NCBI GenBank assembly: GCA_018372435.1
Contig: JAHAJA010000001.1
Location: forward strand, 1-64,000
Direction: 5' to 3'
From: Clostridiales bacterium
GTDB taxonomy: Bacteria; Bacillota; Clostridia; Lachnospirales; Lachnospiraceae
Length of the DNA stretch: 64,000 bases
Positions 51,901 to 60,660 of the stretch are shown in pieces (the first letter of the stretch is position 1; every line of letters starts with the position of its first letter). Below the pieces are notes generated by a model. It was not told where the DNA came from, made no database searches, and was given only the letters and a program-made list of their open reading frames with translations. The position numbers and the translations under genes were made by a program.

Positions 51901-52430
51901 TGACAGTAGTGACAGGTGGAAGCGGTAGTGGGAAGTCAGAATATGCTGAGAATCGAACGTTACTGTATAGTAGAGAGCATTTGATTTATATAGCCACAAT
52001 GGTTGCCTTTGATGAAGAGGCACATCGTAAGATTGCAAGACACCGTGAGATGAGAAAAGAGAAGAATTTCGATACGAAAGAATGTTATGTAGAACTGAAA
52101 TCCTTAGATCTTAAGAGGGAGAATACGGTATTGCTTGATTGTATGTCTAATCTAGTTGCGAATGAGATGTATCAAGAGAACGGTGCACAGGAACATACTG
52201 TGAAACAAATCATAGAAGGTGTAAAGGTCCTCAAAGAGCAAGTGAAAAACCTTGTAATAGTAACCAATGAAGTATTTAGCGACGGGATTATTTACGATGA
52301 AGAAACAAAACGATATCTAAATTATCTTGGAGCAATTAATAGAGAGTTAGCAAAGATGGCGGACGAAGTAATAGAAGTAGTTTATTCGATACCAATCTAT
52401 CATAAAAAAAAGGAGGACAATAGATGTTAG
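51897..52430 (+). CDS. cobU: Adenosylcobinamide kinase / adenosylcobinamide-phosphate guanylyltransferase CobU
   Basis: Phosphorylates and then guanylylates cobinamide. 177 residues, P-loop GGSGSGKSEYAE, the HREMR segment carrying the GMP-accepting His region (ARHREMRKEKN), and the C-terminal NRELAKMADEVIEVVYSIPI. The start overlaps the cobT stop by 4 bases. Confidence 0.93.
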   Translation: MMTVVTGGSGSGKSEYAENRTLLYSREHLIYIATMVAFDEEAHRKIARHREMRKEKNFDTKECYVELKSLDLKRENTVLLDCMSNLVANEMYQENGAQEHTVKQIIEGVKVLKEQVKNLVIVTNEVFSDGIIYDEETKRYLNYLGAINRELAKMADEVIEVVYSIPIYHKKKEDNRC

Positions 52431-53176
52431 CGTCATGTATTATTGCATTTTCCATGTACTCTAAGGTACCAATGCCAAGAGTCGATTGGAGTGAAAAGAA
52501 TATGAAATATGCATTTTGCTTCTTTCCTCTAGTAGGCGCAGTGCTAGGAGCAATTGTATATGGTATTGCTACCGTACTGTTTCGTATTCATGTTAGCAGT
52601 CTTTGTTTTGCCGCTATAATGACCGTTCTTCCAATCTTCTATACGGGAGGTATTCATGTGGATGGGCTTCTTGATACGTTAGATGCACTACATTCCTATG
52701 GAGATAGGGAAAAGAAGTTAGAGATACTTAAGGATCCACATACAGGTGCGTTTGCTATCATTGGAGCAGTTTGTTACTTCGTACTATCCCTTGGAGTATG
52801 GAGTGAGATTTCTATGAAAGGGCTTCCGCTTATAGCAGTTGGTTATGTATTAACAAGAGCATTCAGCGGGTTAAGTGTTGTTACCTTTCCGCTTGCTAAG
52901 AATACCGGTTTGGCAGCTACCTTTTCGGATATGTCTCAAAAAAGGTGTGTAAAAGTCACGATGCTTGTGTATAGTTTAGTGTGTTTCATAGCCTTGTTGT
53001 GGATAGACTTGTTCCTTGGAATTGGTGTGATGGTCGTGACACTATTTATGTTTGCTTATCATTACTATATATGCAAAAAACAGTTTGGTGGAATTACAGG
53101 GGATTTGGCAGGATATTTCCTTCAATTGAATGAGTTAGCGATTCTAATATGGATTGCTATCGGTTGTAGGACTTGA
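52424..53176 (+). CDS. cobS: Adenosylcobinamide-GDP ribazoletransferase (cobalamin synthase) CobS
   Basis: Integral membrane enzyme joining the nucleotide loop to the corrin, 250 residues. Conserved acidic motif GGIHVDGLLDTLDALHSYGDREKKLEILKD and six or so membrane segments. AAGGAGG precedes ATG 52424, which overlaps the cobU stop. Confidence 0.94.
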   Translation: MLASCIIAFSMYSKVPMPRVDWSEKNMKYAFCFFPLVGAVLGAIVYGIATVLFRIHVSSLCFAAIMTVLPIFYTGGIHVDGLLDTLDALHSYGDREKKLEILKDPHTGAFAIIGAVCYFVLSLGVWSEISMKGLPLIAVGYVLTRAFSGLSVVTFPLAKNTGLAATFSDMSQKRCVKVTMLVYSLVCFIALLWIDLFLGIGVMVVTLFMFAYHYYICKKQFGGITGDLAGYFLQLNELAILIWIAIGCRT

Positions 53177-53191
53177 GGGGTGGTGTGAAAA

Positions 53192-53265
53192 ATGAATCTT
53201 TCGCACGCAACTTTGTGCCTGCGGCTCAAAGTTTTCAGACTATAGAAAGGTATGGTTTTAATATG
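53192..53265 (+). repeat. Start-codon-delivering repeat, copy B
   Basis: 74 bases beginning ATGAATCTTTCGCACGCAAC and ending GGTTTTAATATG, where the final ATG starts the next gene. About 80 percent identical to copy A at 3371-3445. The frame from its first ATG encodes 17 residues (MNLSHATLCLRLKVFRL) and stops at TAG just before AAAGG; copy A encodes MNILHATLCLRPKVYRL in the same place but lacks the stop. Confidence 0.75.
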
Positions 53266-53676
53266 AAACTTATAATAGGCGGTGTAGCACAAGGGAAACT
53301 TGAAGTGGCAAAGCGATGTGTTAAGCGTACTAATAGTGAACTGGATACGAAAAATATAAGTAAAATGGTAGTGATTGTTGATGAGAATTATAACTCTATT
53401 GAGGAGTTGTATATGGCAACGATAATCAACCATTTTCATCTTATAGTCAAGAGATTATTACAGGAGAAACAAGAACCTGAATGGATACTAGAAGAAATAA
53501 TCGCAACGAATCCTAATGTTTGTATCGTTAGCACGGAGATAGGATATGGAATTGTTCCTATGGATTCGTTTGAGAGAGAGTATAGGGAACGTACTGGACG
53601 TATCTGCTGTAAGATAGCGACGAAAGCAGATGAAGTATATCGTGTATTATGTGGAATAGAAGCCCGAATCAAGTAA
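53263..53676 (+). CDS. CobU-like protein with degenerate P-loop
   Basis: 137-residue relative of CobU. The N-terminal IIGGVAQGKLEVAKR sits where CobU has GGxxSGKS, but the Ser/Thr after the lysine is leucine. The C-terminal segment STEIGYGIVPMDSFEREYRERTGRICCKIATKADEVYRVLCG matches the corresponding CobU block. The region holding the GMP-accepting histidine is missing, so guanylyl transfer is unlikely. ATG 53263 is preferred because the frame from 53173 only translates the repeat. It may be a regulatory or accessory subunit for the intact CobU at 51897, or a decaying duplicate. Confidence 0.75.
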   Translation: MKLIIGGVAQGKLEVAKRCVKRTNSELDTKNISKMVVIVDENYNSIEELYMATIINHFHLIVKRLLQEKQEPEWILEEIIATNPNVCIVSTEIGYGIVPMDSFEREYRERTGRICCKIATKADEVYRVLCGIEARIK

Positions 53677-53694
53677 CTATAAGGAATTAGGGCA

Positions 53695-53727
53695 ACGGTG
53701 TTGTTAATTTGTTCAAATCGACACCGT
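53695..53727 (+). other. Intergenic hairpin before the phosphatase gene
   Basis: ACGGTGT (53695-53701) pairs with ACACCGT (53721-53727), and AATTTG with CAAAT inside, without a T-run. It lies just before the ribosome site of the next gene. Confidence 0.5.
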
Positions 53728-53749
53728 GACAAAGAGGAGGCTCGAGCGA

Positions 53750-54343
53750 ATGAAAATATATATGATAAGACATTCCATTACACCAGGGAATAAGAGACGT
53801 GCTTATATTGGAGCTACCAATGAACCACTCTGTGAAGAGGGGATTGAATTGCTTAAGAACCGCACATATCCAGAAGTTGAGATGGTTATAACCAGTCCTA
53901 TGAAACGATGTATGCAAACGGCTATGTGTATCTATCCGGATAAGAGCCCTTATGTAATTGATCAATTGCGAGAGTGTGATTTTGGAGCATTCGAAGGTAT
54001 GACTTACGAAGAGCTCAAAGAAAATGTCGTCTATCAGGAATGGTTATCGAAAGAAGGCAAAATTCCATTCCCTCAAGGTGAAGATCAGATGGAATTTCGT
54101 AAAAGATGTGTACAAGGTTTTGATGATGCAGTGGATTATCTCCATAATACGAATATAAGGAGTGCTGCAATGGTTGTACATGGGGGAACGATAATGGCCA
54201 TTCTTGAGACATATGCTAGACCACAGGAAGACTTCTATCATTGGAAAGCCCAGAATGGAGAAGGTTACTTGGTTGAAATCGATGAGAATGCTTGGTTTTC
54301 TAAAGCTGTTAATAGATATGTAACTGTAAAGGGTAAATGTTAG
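53750..54343 (+). CDS. cobC: Histidine phosphatase, probable alpha-ribazole phosphatase CobC
   Basis: Removes the phosphate from alpha-ribazole phosphate or cobalamin phosphate. 197 residues; phosphoglycerate-mutase-like catalytic histidine in IRHSITPGN, LRECDFGAFEGMTYEEL, and second histidine in VVHGGTIMAIL. ATG 53750 after AGAGGAGG; an upstream in-frame ATG (53726) is inside the spacer. The cobalamin role rests on location, since the family is broad. Confidence 0.88.
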   Translation: MKIYMIRHSITPGNKRRAYIGATNEPLCEEGIELLKNRTYPEVEMVITSPMKRCMQTAMCIYPDKSPYVIDQLRECDFGAFEGMTYEELKENVVYQEWLSKEGKIPFPQGEDQMEFRKRCVQGFDDAVDYLHNTNIRSAAMVVHGGTIMAILETYARPQEDFYHWKAQNGEGYLVEIDENAWFSKAVNRYVTVKGKC

Positions 54344-54367
54344 ATATAAAGGGAAAATGCGAAACTC

Positions 54368-54415
54368 ATAGTAAAGGCATAAAATAGATAGTAAAGGCAT
54401 TATAGATAGTAAAGG
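54368..54415. repeat. Triple short direct repeat
   Basis: ATAGTAAAGG occurs at 54368, 54388 and 54406, the first two extended to ATAGTAAAGGCAT. It fills the gap before cbiB and provides the AAAGG-type ribosome site. Probably slipped-strand expansion. Confidence 0.6.
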
Positions 54416-54425
54416 AAAAGAGTGA

Positions 54426-55406
54426 ATGGAAAGTATGAGATTTGGTATCTATGCATGTATCATAGGATTTGTATTAGATTTGATAGTGGGTGATCCACAT
54501 TGGCTCTATCATCCGGTTCGTTTAATCGGGAAATTAATTAGTAACACAGAAAAATTAGTTCGACGCTGTTTCACAAAGACTAAAGCAGGAGAACAAATAG
54601 CTGGAATTGTATTAGCTATATTTGTTATGGTTATATCAACAGGAATTCCACTAGGGATATTAGTTATCTGTTATAAGACCAATGTCTATCTGGGAATAGC
54701 GATTGAAAGTATCTTCTGCTATCAATTATTGGCTACGAAGTCTCTAAAAGTTGAGAGCATGAAAGTGTATAGAGCATTAAAAGACAAGGATATGGAGAAA
54801 GCAAGATATGCAGTGTCTATGATTGTAGGAAGAGATACGAATAGCCTTGATGCAGTAGGGATTACAAAGGCGGCAGTGGAGACGGTAGCGGAGAATACTT
54901 CAGACGGAAGCATAGCACCTTTGATTGCTATTATTATAGGAGGCGCACCTCTTGGATTCTTATACAAATCTATTAATACCATGGATTCCATGATAGGATA
55001 TAAGAATGATAAATATATTAATCTAGGAAGATTTGCAGCAAAACTTGATGATGTGGTGAACTATATTCCTGCAAGGTTCTCAGCATTCATGATGATTCTA
55101 AGTGCGTATATGCTAGGGCTAGACGGTAAGAACGCGTATAGAATCTATAAGAGAGATTGTTACAAACATGCCAGTCCGAATTCTGCTCACACAGAATCCG
55201 TATGTGCGGGGGCATTACGTGTTAGGCTAGCAGGCGATGCATATTACTTTGGTAAACTCCATAAGAAAGAATATATAGGTGATGCACTCCGTGAAATCGA
55301 GACAGAAGATATCAAAAGGGCAAATCGTTTGCTATATATGTGCGCAATTTTATCGTTTGCTTTATTAATAGGGATTAGAATTGGAGTTTATCTATTTATA
55401 AAATAA
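54426..55406 (+). CDS. cbiB: Adenosylcobinamide-phosphate synthase CbiB
   Basis: Membrane protein attaching aminopropanol phosphate to the corrin. 326 residues with FVLDLIVGDPHWLYHPVRLIGK, VGRDTNSLDAVGITKAAVETVAENTSDGSIAP and the NTMDSMIGYKNDKY block, all typical. ATG 54426; ATG 54435 is in frame. It pairs with the threonine-phosphate decarboxylase that follows. Confidence 0.95.
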   Translation: MESMRFGIYACIIGFVLDLIVGDPHWLYHPVRLIGKLISNTEKLVRRCFTKTKAGEQIAGIVLAIFVMVISTGIPLGILVICYKTNVYLGIAIESIFCYQLLATKSLKVESMKVYRALKDKDMEKARYAVSMIVGRDTNSLDAVGITKAAVETVAENTSDGSIAPLIAIIIGGAPLGFLYKSINTMDSMIGYKNDKYINLGRFAAKLDDVVNYIPARFSAFMMILSAYMLGLDGKNAYRIYKRDCYKHASPNSAHTESVCAGALRVRLAGDAYYFGKLHKKEYIGDALREIETEDIKRANRLLYMCAILSFALLIGIRIGVYLFIK

Positions 55407-55455
55407 TTAAGCTTGTCTACATCTATTTTAATTGTATGATATACATAATTCAATA

Positions 55456-55538
55456 ACAATAACGGCAAGCATAAACACGTAGGTATATCTATATGCACGA
55501 TAAAGAGTTTGGAAATTGTCTAATATACAAGAAGGGAA
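55456..55538 (+). repeat. Dispersed intergenic repeat, copy R3 (diverged)
   Basis: ATAACGGCAAGCATAAACAC, then GATAAAGAGTTT, then AATTGTCTAATATA, which follow the order seen in R2 (AACGGTAGACATAAAACAC, CAAAGAGTT, AATTATCTAATATA). It ends in the AAGGGAAG site of cobD. Confidence 0.5.
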
Positions 55539-55546
55539 GAAAACCT

Positions 55547-56629
55547 ATGACAAATAAACATGGCGGAGACATCTACAAGTACCAGCCAAAATACGATTTT
55601 TCTGCGAACATTAATCCTTTGGGGGTCAATGAAGCAATAGTAACAGCAGCTAGAGAGAGTTTACAAGATATTGCGAATTATCCGGATATTCGTTGTGGCA
55701 AATTACGAAGTGCACTAGCTTTAAAACTCAATGTTCCTGAGGACTATCTCTACTTTGGTAATGGAGCTGCAGATGCATTGTTCACACTTGTATTAGCCGG
55801 TAGACCTAAGAAAGCGTTGCTTGTTAGCCCTACTTTTGCAGAATACGAACAGGCTCTACAATCGGTTGATTGTGATATTACCTATTATGAATTAGATTCT
55901 TCTAAGAACTTTTCTGTTACAGAGAATTATCTAACAGCTCTAACACCCGACCTTAGTATGGTTATTCTATGTAACCCAAACAATCCAGTTGGCAATACCA
56001 TTTCACATGAATTACTGATTCGAATCCTTAAACGTTGCTATGAACTTAATATTACATTAGTCGTAGATGAATGCTTTAATGACTTCTTAGAGGATCCTAA
56101 ATATCATGAGCTAACATTAGAGTTAGGTGATTATAACAATCTTGTAATTTTGCGTGCGTTCACTAAGATGTATGCAATGGCAGGATTACGGCTAGGCTTC
56201 CTAATGACGGCAAATAACGAATTGTTAGCCAAGATGAACAGTGTAAGTCAACCGTGGTCTGTATCTATACCTGCGCAAGCAGCAGGTGTGGTTGCACTAA
56301 ACCAAGAAGAGTATGTAGCTAAGACAAGAGCTTATATTAAGAAAGAACAGGAATTTCTCTGTGAGGAACTGTCAGGATTGAGGATCCAGTACTTTGAACC
56401 AGAGGCAAATTATATCTTCTTCTATGATCAGATCGATTGGTATAAGGAATTATTAGAAGAAGGGATATTAATTCGTGATTGCAGTAATTATAGAGGTTTG
56501 ACAAAGGGATACTACCGAATTGCAATACGCACAAGATTAGAAAATGAAGCCTTAATTAAGGCAATGAGAAAGATTAAAGATGAACACAAACAAGCAAGTA
56601 CCGAAATGGAATTCGAAGGTTCACAGTAG
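55547..56629 (+). CDS. cobD: L-threonine-O-3-phosphate decarboxylase CobD
   Basis: PLP enzyme producing aminopropanol phosphate for CbiB. 360 residues; N-terminal HGGDIYKYQPKYDFSANINPLG is diagnostic, with LCNPNNPVGN and the PLP-lysine region RAFTKMYAMAGLRLGF. Start ATG 55547 after GAAGGGAAG; the frame from 55493 reads through the repeat. Confidence 0.94.
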   Translation: MTNKHGGDIYKYQPKYDFSANINPLGVNEAIVTAARESLQDIANYPDIRCGKLRSALALKLNVPEDYLYFGNGAADALFTLVLAGRPKKALLVSPTFAEYEQALQSVDCDITYYELDSSKNFSVTENYLTALTPDLSMVILCNPNNPVGNTISHELLIRILKRCYELNITLVVDECFNDFLEDPKYHELTLELGDYNNLVILRAFTKMYAMAGLRLGFLMTANNELLAKMNSVSQPWSVSIPAQAAGVVALNQEEYVAKTRAYIKKEQEFLCEELSGLRIQYFEPEANYIFFYDQIDWYKELLEEGILIRDCSNYRGLTKGYYRIAIRTRLENEALIKAMRKIKDEHKQASTEMEFEGSQ

Positions 56630-56663
56630 ATTAGGTAAGGGAAAAGATCAGGAGGAAGAGACA

Positions 56664-58181
56664 ATGGCTAAATCAATTATGATTCAAGGAACAATGTCTA
56701 ATGCGGGAAAGAGCATTATAGCAGGAGGGCTTTGCCGTGTATTTGCACAAGACGGATATAAAGTAGCTCCATTCAAATCACAGAATATGGCACTAAATTC
56801 GTTCATAACCAAAGAAGGCCTTGAGATGGGAAGAGCACAAGTTATGCAAGCAGAAGCAGCTATGATTCAACCTTCTGTTCTTATGAATCCAATCTTATTA
56901 AAGCCTACGAATGATACAGGGTCACAGGTTATTGTAAATGGTGAAGTTGTGGGAGTGATGTCAGCAAGAGAATATTTTGCCTGTAAGAAGAATTTTGTTC
57001 CTGCTGTATTAGAGGCATATCATAAGTTAGAACAAGAGCATGATATTATTGTAATTGAAGGTGCGGGTAGTCCAGCAGAGATTAATCTCAAGAGCGAAGA
57101 CATTGTGAATATGGGTATGGCCAAGATGGCGAAAGCACCCGTGTTACTAGTGGGTGATATTGATCGTGGTGGAGTATTTGCACAGTTATTAGGCACCATT
57201 CTCCTTCTAGAGGAAGATGAGCGTACGATGGTAAAAGGTTTGGTTATCAACAAATTCCGTGGAGATAAGACAATTCTTGACCCGGGGCTTCGTATGATTG
57301 AAGAAAAGGTGGGTATTCCAGTGCAAGGGGTTATGCCATATTGTCGTCTTGATATTGATGATGAAGACAGCCTATCGGAACGATTTACGAAGAAGCATAC
57401 AACAGGGCTTGTTGATATTGCAGTAATACGTTTACCTAGAATCTCTAACTTTACCGATTTTAACCCATTTGAATATGTGGAAGAGGTATCTTTGCGTTAT
57501 ATCACGCAGCCAAATGAATTGATGGACCCAGATATGATTATAATTCCAGGGACTAAGAATACAATTGAGGATCTGTTATGGCTTCGTGAATCAGGTTTAG
57601 AAGCAAAGATTTTGCAACATGCGGCCAGAGGAAAAGTGATCTTTGGTGTTTGTGGAGGATATCAAATGTTAGGAAACACAATTGCAGATCCTGACAATAT
57701 GGAGACGGATAAGATAGAACTTAAGACAATAAAAGGATTAGGTCTACTTCCGATTGATACCGTATTCTTATCTGAGAAGACAAGAACAAGGGTACATGGA
57801 ACATTCACAAAGGTGGAAGGTACTTTAAGTAATCTATGTGGAGTTGACTTTGAAGGTTATGAAATTCATATGGGGGATACGAGTTGTAAGGGAAATCCAT
57901 TGACAAACTTGACGGATATGACGAAGAGTGATAACGTGAAAGAAGACGGGAACAATGTTGGTAATGTTTATGGAACGTATGTACACGGAATCTTCGATAT
58001 GTCTGGTGTGGTAAATGGAATCGTAGAAGCCCTGTTAGAGAAAAAAGGCTATGATGCAACAAATGTGCATGCTCTTAATATACAGGAATATAAAGAAACG
58101 CAATATAACTTACTTGCAGACGCGATTCGTAAGAACCTAGATATGGAGGCAATCTATCGAATCCTAGAAGAAGGCGTGTAA
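56664..58181 (+). CDS. cbiP: Cobyric acid synthase CbiP
   Basis: Amidates four side chains (b, d, e, g). 505 residues from ATG 56664 after CAGGAGG. N-terminal IMIQGTMSNAGKSIIAGGLCR and FKSQNMALNS; C-terminal amidotransferase with nucleophile Cys in VFGVCGGYQMLG and His in YVHGIFD. The last part of cobD precedes it by 34 bases. Confidence 0.96.
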   Translation: MAKSIMIQGTMSNAGKSIIAGGLCRVFAQDGYKVAPFKSQNMALNSFITKEGLEMGRAQVMQAEAAMIQPSVLMNPILLKPTNDTGSQVIVNGEVVGVMSAREYFACKKNFVPAVLEAYHKLEQEHDIIVIEGAGSPAEINLKSEDIVNMGMAKMAKAPVLLVGDIDRGGVFAQLLGTILLLEEDERTMVKGLVINKFRGDKTILDPGLRMIEEKVGIPVQGVMPYCRLDIDDEDSLSERFTKKHTTGLVDIAVIRLPRISNFTDFNPFEYVEEVSLRYITQPNELMDPDMIIIPGTKNTIEDLLWLRESGLEAKILQHAARGKVIFGVCGGYQMLGNTIADPDNMETDKIELKTIKGLGLLPIDTVFLSEKTRTRVHGTFTKVEGTLSNLCGVDFEGYEIHMGDTSCKGNPLTNLTDMTKSDNVKEDGNNVGNVYGTYVHGIFDMSGVVNGIVEALLEKKGYDATNVHALNIQEYKETQYNLLADAIRKNLDMEAIYRILEEGV

Positions 58182-58204
58182 GTCAATAGTAAGGAGGAAT
58201 ACCT

Positions 58205-58843
58205 TTGAAGATAGAATTAGAACAAGTATTACCAACGGAGATTGAGAAACGTAGTTTTGAAATTATTACAGAAGAACTACAAGGAAGAGCATTTCTAGCT
58301 GAACAGGAGATGATTATTAAGAGGGTAATTCATACAACTGCCGATTTTGATTATGCAGATAATCTGAAGTTTTCTGAAGGTGCAGTTGATAAGGCGATTG
58401 AGGCAATTAAGGCAGGAGCTTGTATAGTGACAGATACACAGATGGCCAAAGCTGGAATTAACAAGAAGTCACTTGCAAAGCATGGTGGTGAAGTACATTG
58501 TTTCATGTCTGATGAGGACGTGGCATTAGAAGCGAAGGAATTAGGAACAACAAGGGCAACCGCAAGCATGAATAAGGCTGCTAGATTGAATAAGGATGTA
58601 ATCTTTGCAATTGGAAATGCGCCTACAGCGTTAGTGCATCTATATGAACTAATTAATGAGCACAAGATTACACCAAAACTGATTATCGGTGTACCGGTAG
58701 GGTTTGTTAATGTTGTTCCATCTAAGGAATTAATTATGAAGACAGACATCCCTTATATAGTAGCAAAAGGAAGAAAAGGTGGCAGCAATGTAGCTGCAGC
58801 AATTTGTAATGCACTATTATATATGATAAATAACGAACGATAG
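58205..58843 (+). CDS. cbiC: Cobalt-precorrin-8 methylmutase CbiC
   Basis: Moves the C-11 methyl group to C-12. 212 residues, TTG start 58205 after AAGGAGG. RVIHTTADFDYADNLKFSEGA carries the catalytic histidine, and IGNAPTALVHLYELI and GVPVGFVNVVPSKE are typical. Confidence 0.95.
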   Translation: MKIELEQVLPTEIEKRSFEIITEELQGRAFLAEQEMIIKRVIHTTADFDYADNLKFSEGAVDKAIEAIKAGACIVTDTQMAKAGINKKSLAKHGGEVHCFMSDEDVALEAKELGTTRATASMNKAARLNKDVIFAIGNAPTALVHLYELINEHKITPKLIIGVPVGFVNVVPSKELIMKTDIPYIVAKGRKGGSNVAAAICNALLYMINNER

Positions 58844-58854
58844 GAGGAGTCAGC

Positions 58855-60108
58855 ATGGACATCCAAATGGTAGGAATCGACCATAGCAAGGCTTCCATAG
58901 AATATAGAGAAGATTTTAGCTTTACTCGTCACGAAGCAGCACTTGCAATGAATCAGATTATGGAGTGGTACCAAGAAGAACTTACTGGCTGTGTTTTATT
59001 ATCCACATGCAATCGGACAGAATTATATCTCAGTTGTGAAGAAGAAAGCGTGGATCCTTTTGAGATTCTTTGTCGTGTAAAGGGAATCGATGTGGGGGCA
59101 TATCAAAGTTTCAATACTCAAAGAAAAGGTAGCGATGTAGTAGAGCATTTATTTTCTTTGGCGTGTGGATTGAAGTCAAAAGTATTCGGTGAAGATCAGA
59201 TTATTACGCAAGTAAAAGATGCATTGACGAGTGCTAGAGAAGCAGAGACGACGGATATTGTGCTTGAGAAACTATTTCAGACAGCAATTACGGCCGCGAA
59301 GAAGGTAAAAACAAGCGTACATCTAACAGCGGTGAATGCCTCTGTGGTAGAGAATATGATAACTGTACTAACAAGAGAGTTTAGCACAGTAGAAGATATC
59401 CCTTGTCTAGTGATTGGTAATGGAGAAATCGGTAGATTGGCCGCTACCCGTTTAGTAGAGGTTGGAGCAAAGGTTACTATGACCCTACGTCAATATAAGA
59501 GTAGAGAAGTGGATATACCCCTAGGGGTTCATTGTATTGATTATCAAGAACGTTATAAAATCCTTACTGATATGGCGGTTGTAGTAAGTGCCACAACAAG
59601 CCCACATCATACGATACGATACGAGGATACATGCGATATCTTAGATGATGGTAAGAAGAGAATCTTGGTAGATATGGCTGTTCCACGCGATATCTCATTA
59701 CGTTTATCAGAGTTAGATAATATTCAGTTATATAATATTGATAGTTTAGGTGGGGTAGCTACAGATACAATTAATAACCATTCCGTTGCTGTTGCTATGG
59801 AAATCTTAGAGGAATATCAAGAAGAGTTTAATACCTGGTATCTATTCAGAGAATACATTCCGTTAATCCAAAGTGTAGGTAGGACATCCGCAGTAAGTGT
59901 ATTAAATCGTATAGATAAACAGATGAAGAAAATTATAAAGGATACAGAATCTGTTAAGGAGATTAGTAAGCTTGTGAAAGCTGCGTCGAATCGGGTGGTG
60001 ACGAATCTGTTATATGGTTTGAAAGAGAGTCTTGATAAGGAACAGTGGAGTAGTTGTCTTGAAGCAATTGAAAATGCATCTAGTAAGAATGGGAATGAGG
60101 AAGTGTAA
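58855..60108 (+). CDS. hemA: Glutamyl-tRNA reductase
   Basis: First committed step of C5 tetrapyrrole synthesis, reducing glutamyl-tRNA to glutamate-1-semialdehyde. 417 residues; catalytic Cys in LLSTCNRTELYLS, GEDQIITQVKDAL, NADPH loop IGNGEIGRLAATRL. ATG after AGGAGG, 11 bases after cbiC. The aminomutase HemL is not in the window. Confidence 0.95.
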   Translation: MDIQMVGIDHSKASIEYREDFSFTRHEAALAMNQIMEWYQEELTGCVLLSTCNRTELYLSCEEESVDPFEILCRVKGIDVGAYQSFNTQRKGSDVVEHLFSLACGLKSKVFGEDQIITQVKDALTSAREAETTDIVLEKLFQTAITAAKKVKTSVHLTAVNASVVENMITVLTREFSTVEDIPCLVIGNGEIGRLAATRLVEVGAKVTMTLRQYKSREVDIPLGVHCIDYQERYKILTDMAVVVSATTSPHHTIRYEDTCDILDDGKKRILVDMAVPRDISLRLSELDNIQLYNIDSLGGVATDTINNHSVAVAMEILEEYQEEFNTWYLFREYIPLIQSVGRTSAVSVLNRIDKQMKKIIKDTESVKEISKLVKAASNRVVTNLLYGLKESLDKEQWSSCLEAIENASSKNGNEEV

Positions 60109-60110
60109 GT

Positions 60111-60578
60111 ATGGAGAAGGCATATTTTCCGATATTCATTAACTTGATAAATAAGCGAGTTGTTGTAGTTGGTGGAGGTGTGATTGCAACAAGGAGAGTA
60201 CAGACATTATGTTCTTTTGGGTGTAATATAGAAGTAATCGCACCAGAAATCTCAGCGGCACTTAAGAATCTATTGAAAGAGGAGAAGATTGTCTGGCACG
60301 CCCGTCCATATCGAGAAGAAGATGTTGTCGGGGCATCGATTGTGGTAACTGCAACGAATCGAAGGAGTATTAATCATAAGGTTGGGCAGGAATGTGTGAG
60401 ATTATCAATTCCAGTTAGTGTAGCAGATAGCAAGGAGGAATCTACATTCTATTTCCCTGGTATTGCGAAAGAGGAATCTGTTGTTGTGGGAGTGAGCGCA
60501 AGTGGAACCAATCATCATACTGCCAAAAAAGTTACAGACGGAATAAAGAGTGTATTAAAATCCATGGTACAGGATTAA
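60111..60578 (+). CDS. Precorrin-2 dehydrogenase (siroheme synthase N-terminal domain)
   Basis: Oxidises precorrin-2 to sirohydrochlorin with NAD. 155 residues: YFPIFINLINKRVVVVGGGVIATRRVQTL and TATNRRSINHKV match the CysG N-terminal/Met8 Rossmann domain. It is shorter than Met8p and lacks the chelatase dimer domain, so metal insertion falls to CbiK or another chelatase. It supplies both cobalamin and siroheme branches. Starts 2 bases after hemA. Confidence 0.9.
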   Translation: MEKAYFPIFINLINKRVVVVGGGVIATRRVQTLCSFGCNIEVIAPEISAALKNLLKEEKIVWHARPYREEDVVGASIVVTATNRRSINHKVGQECVRLSIPVSVADSKEESTFYFPGIAKEESVVVGVSASGTNHHTAKKVTDGIKSVLKSMVQD

Positions 60579-60591
60579 TGATGTTCTATCG

Positions 60592-60642
60592 CTAACTTAC
60601 CGAGTGAAGTCAAATACTTTGACACCCTAATCAGTAAGTTAG
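60592..60642 (+). other. Intergenic hairpin before hemC
   Basis: CTAACTTAC (60592-60600) pairs with GTAAGTTAG (60634-60642), and inside it GTCAAA (60609-60614) pairs with TTTGAC (60618-60623). There is no T-run. It ends 7 bases before AAGGAGG of hemC. Confidence 0.6.
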
Positions 60643-60660
60643 ATTAAGGAGGGTATATAT

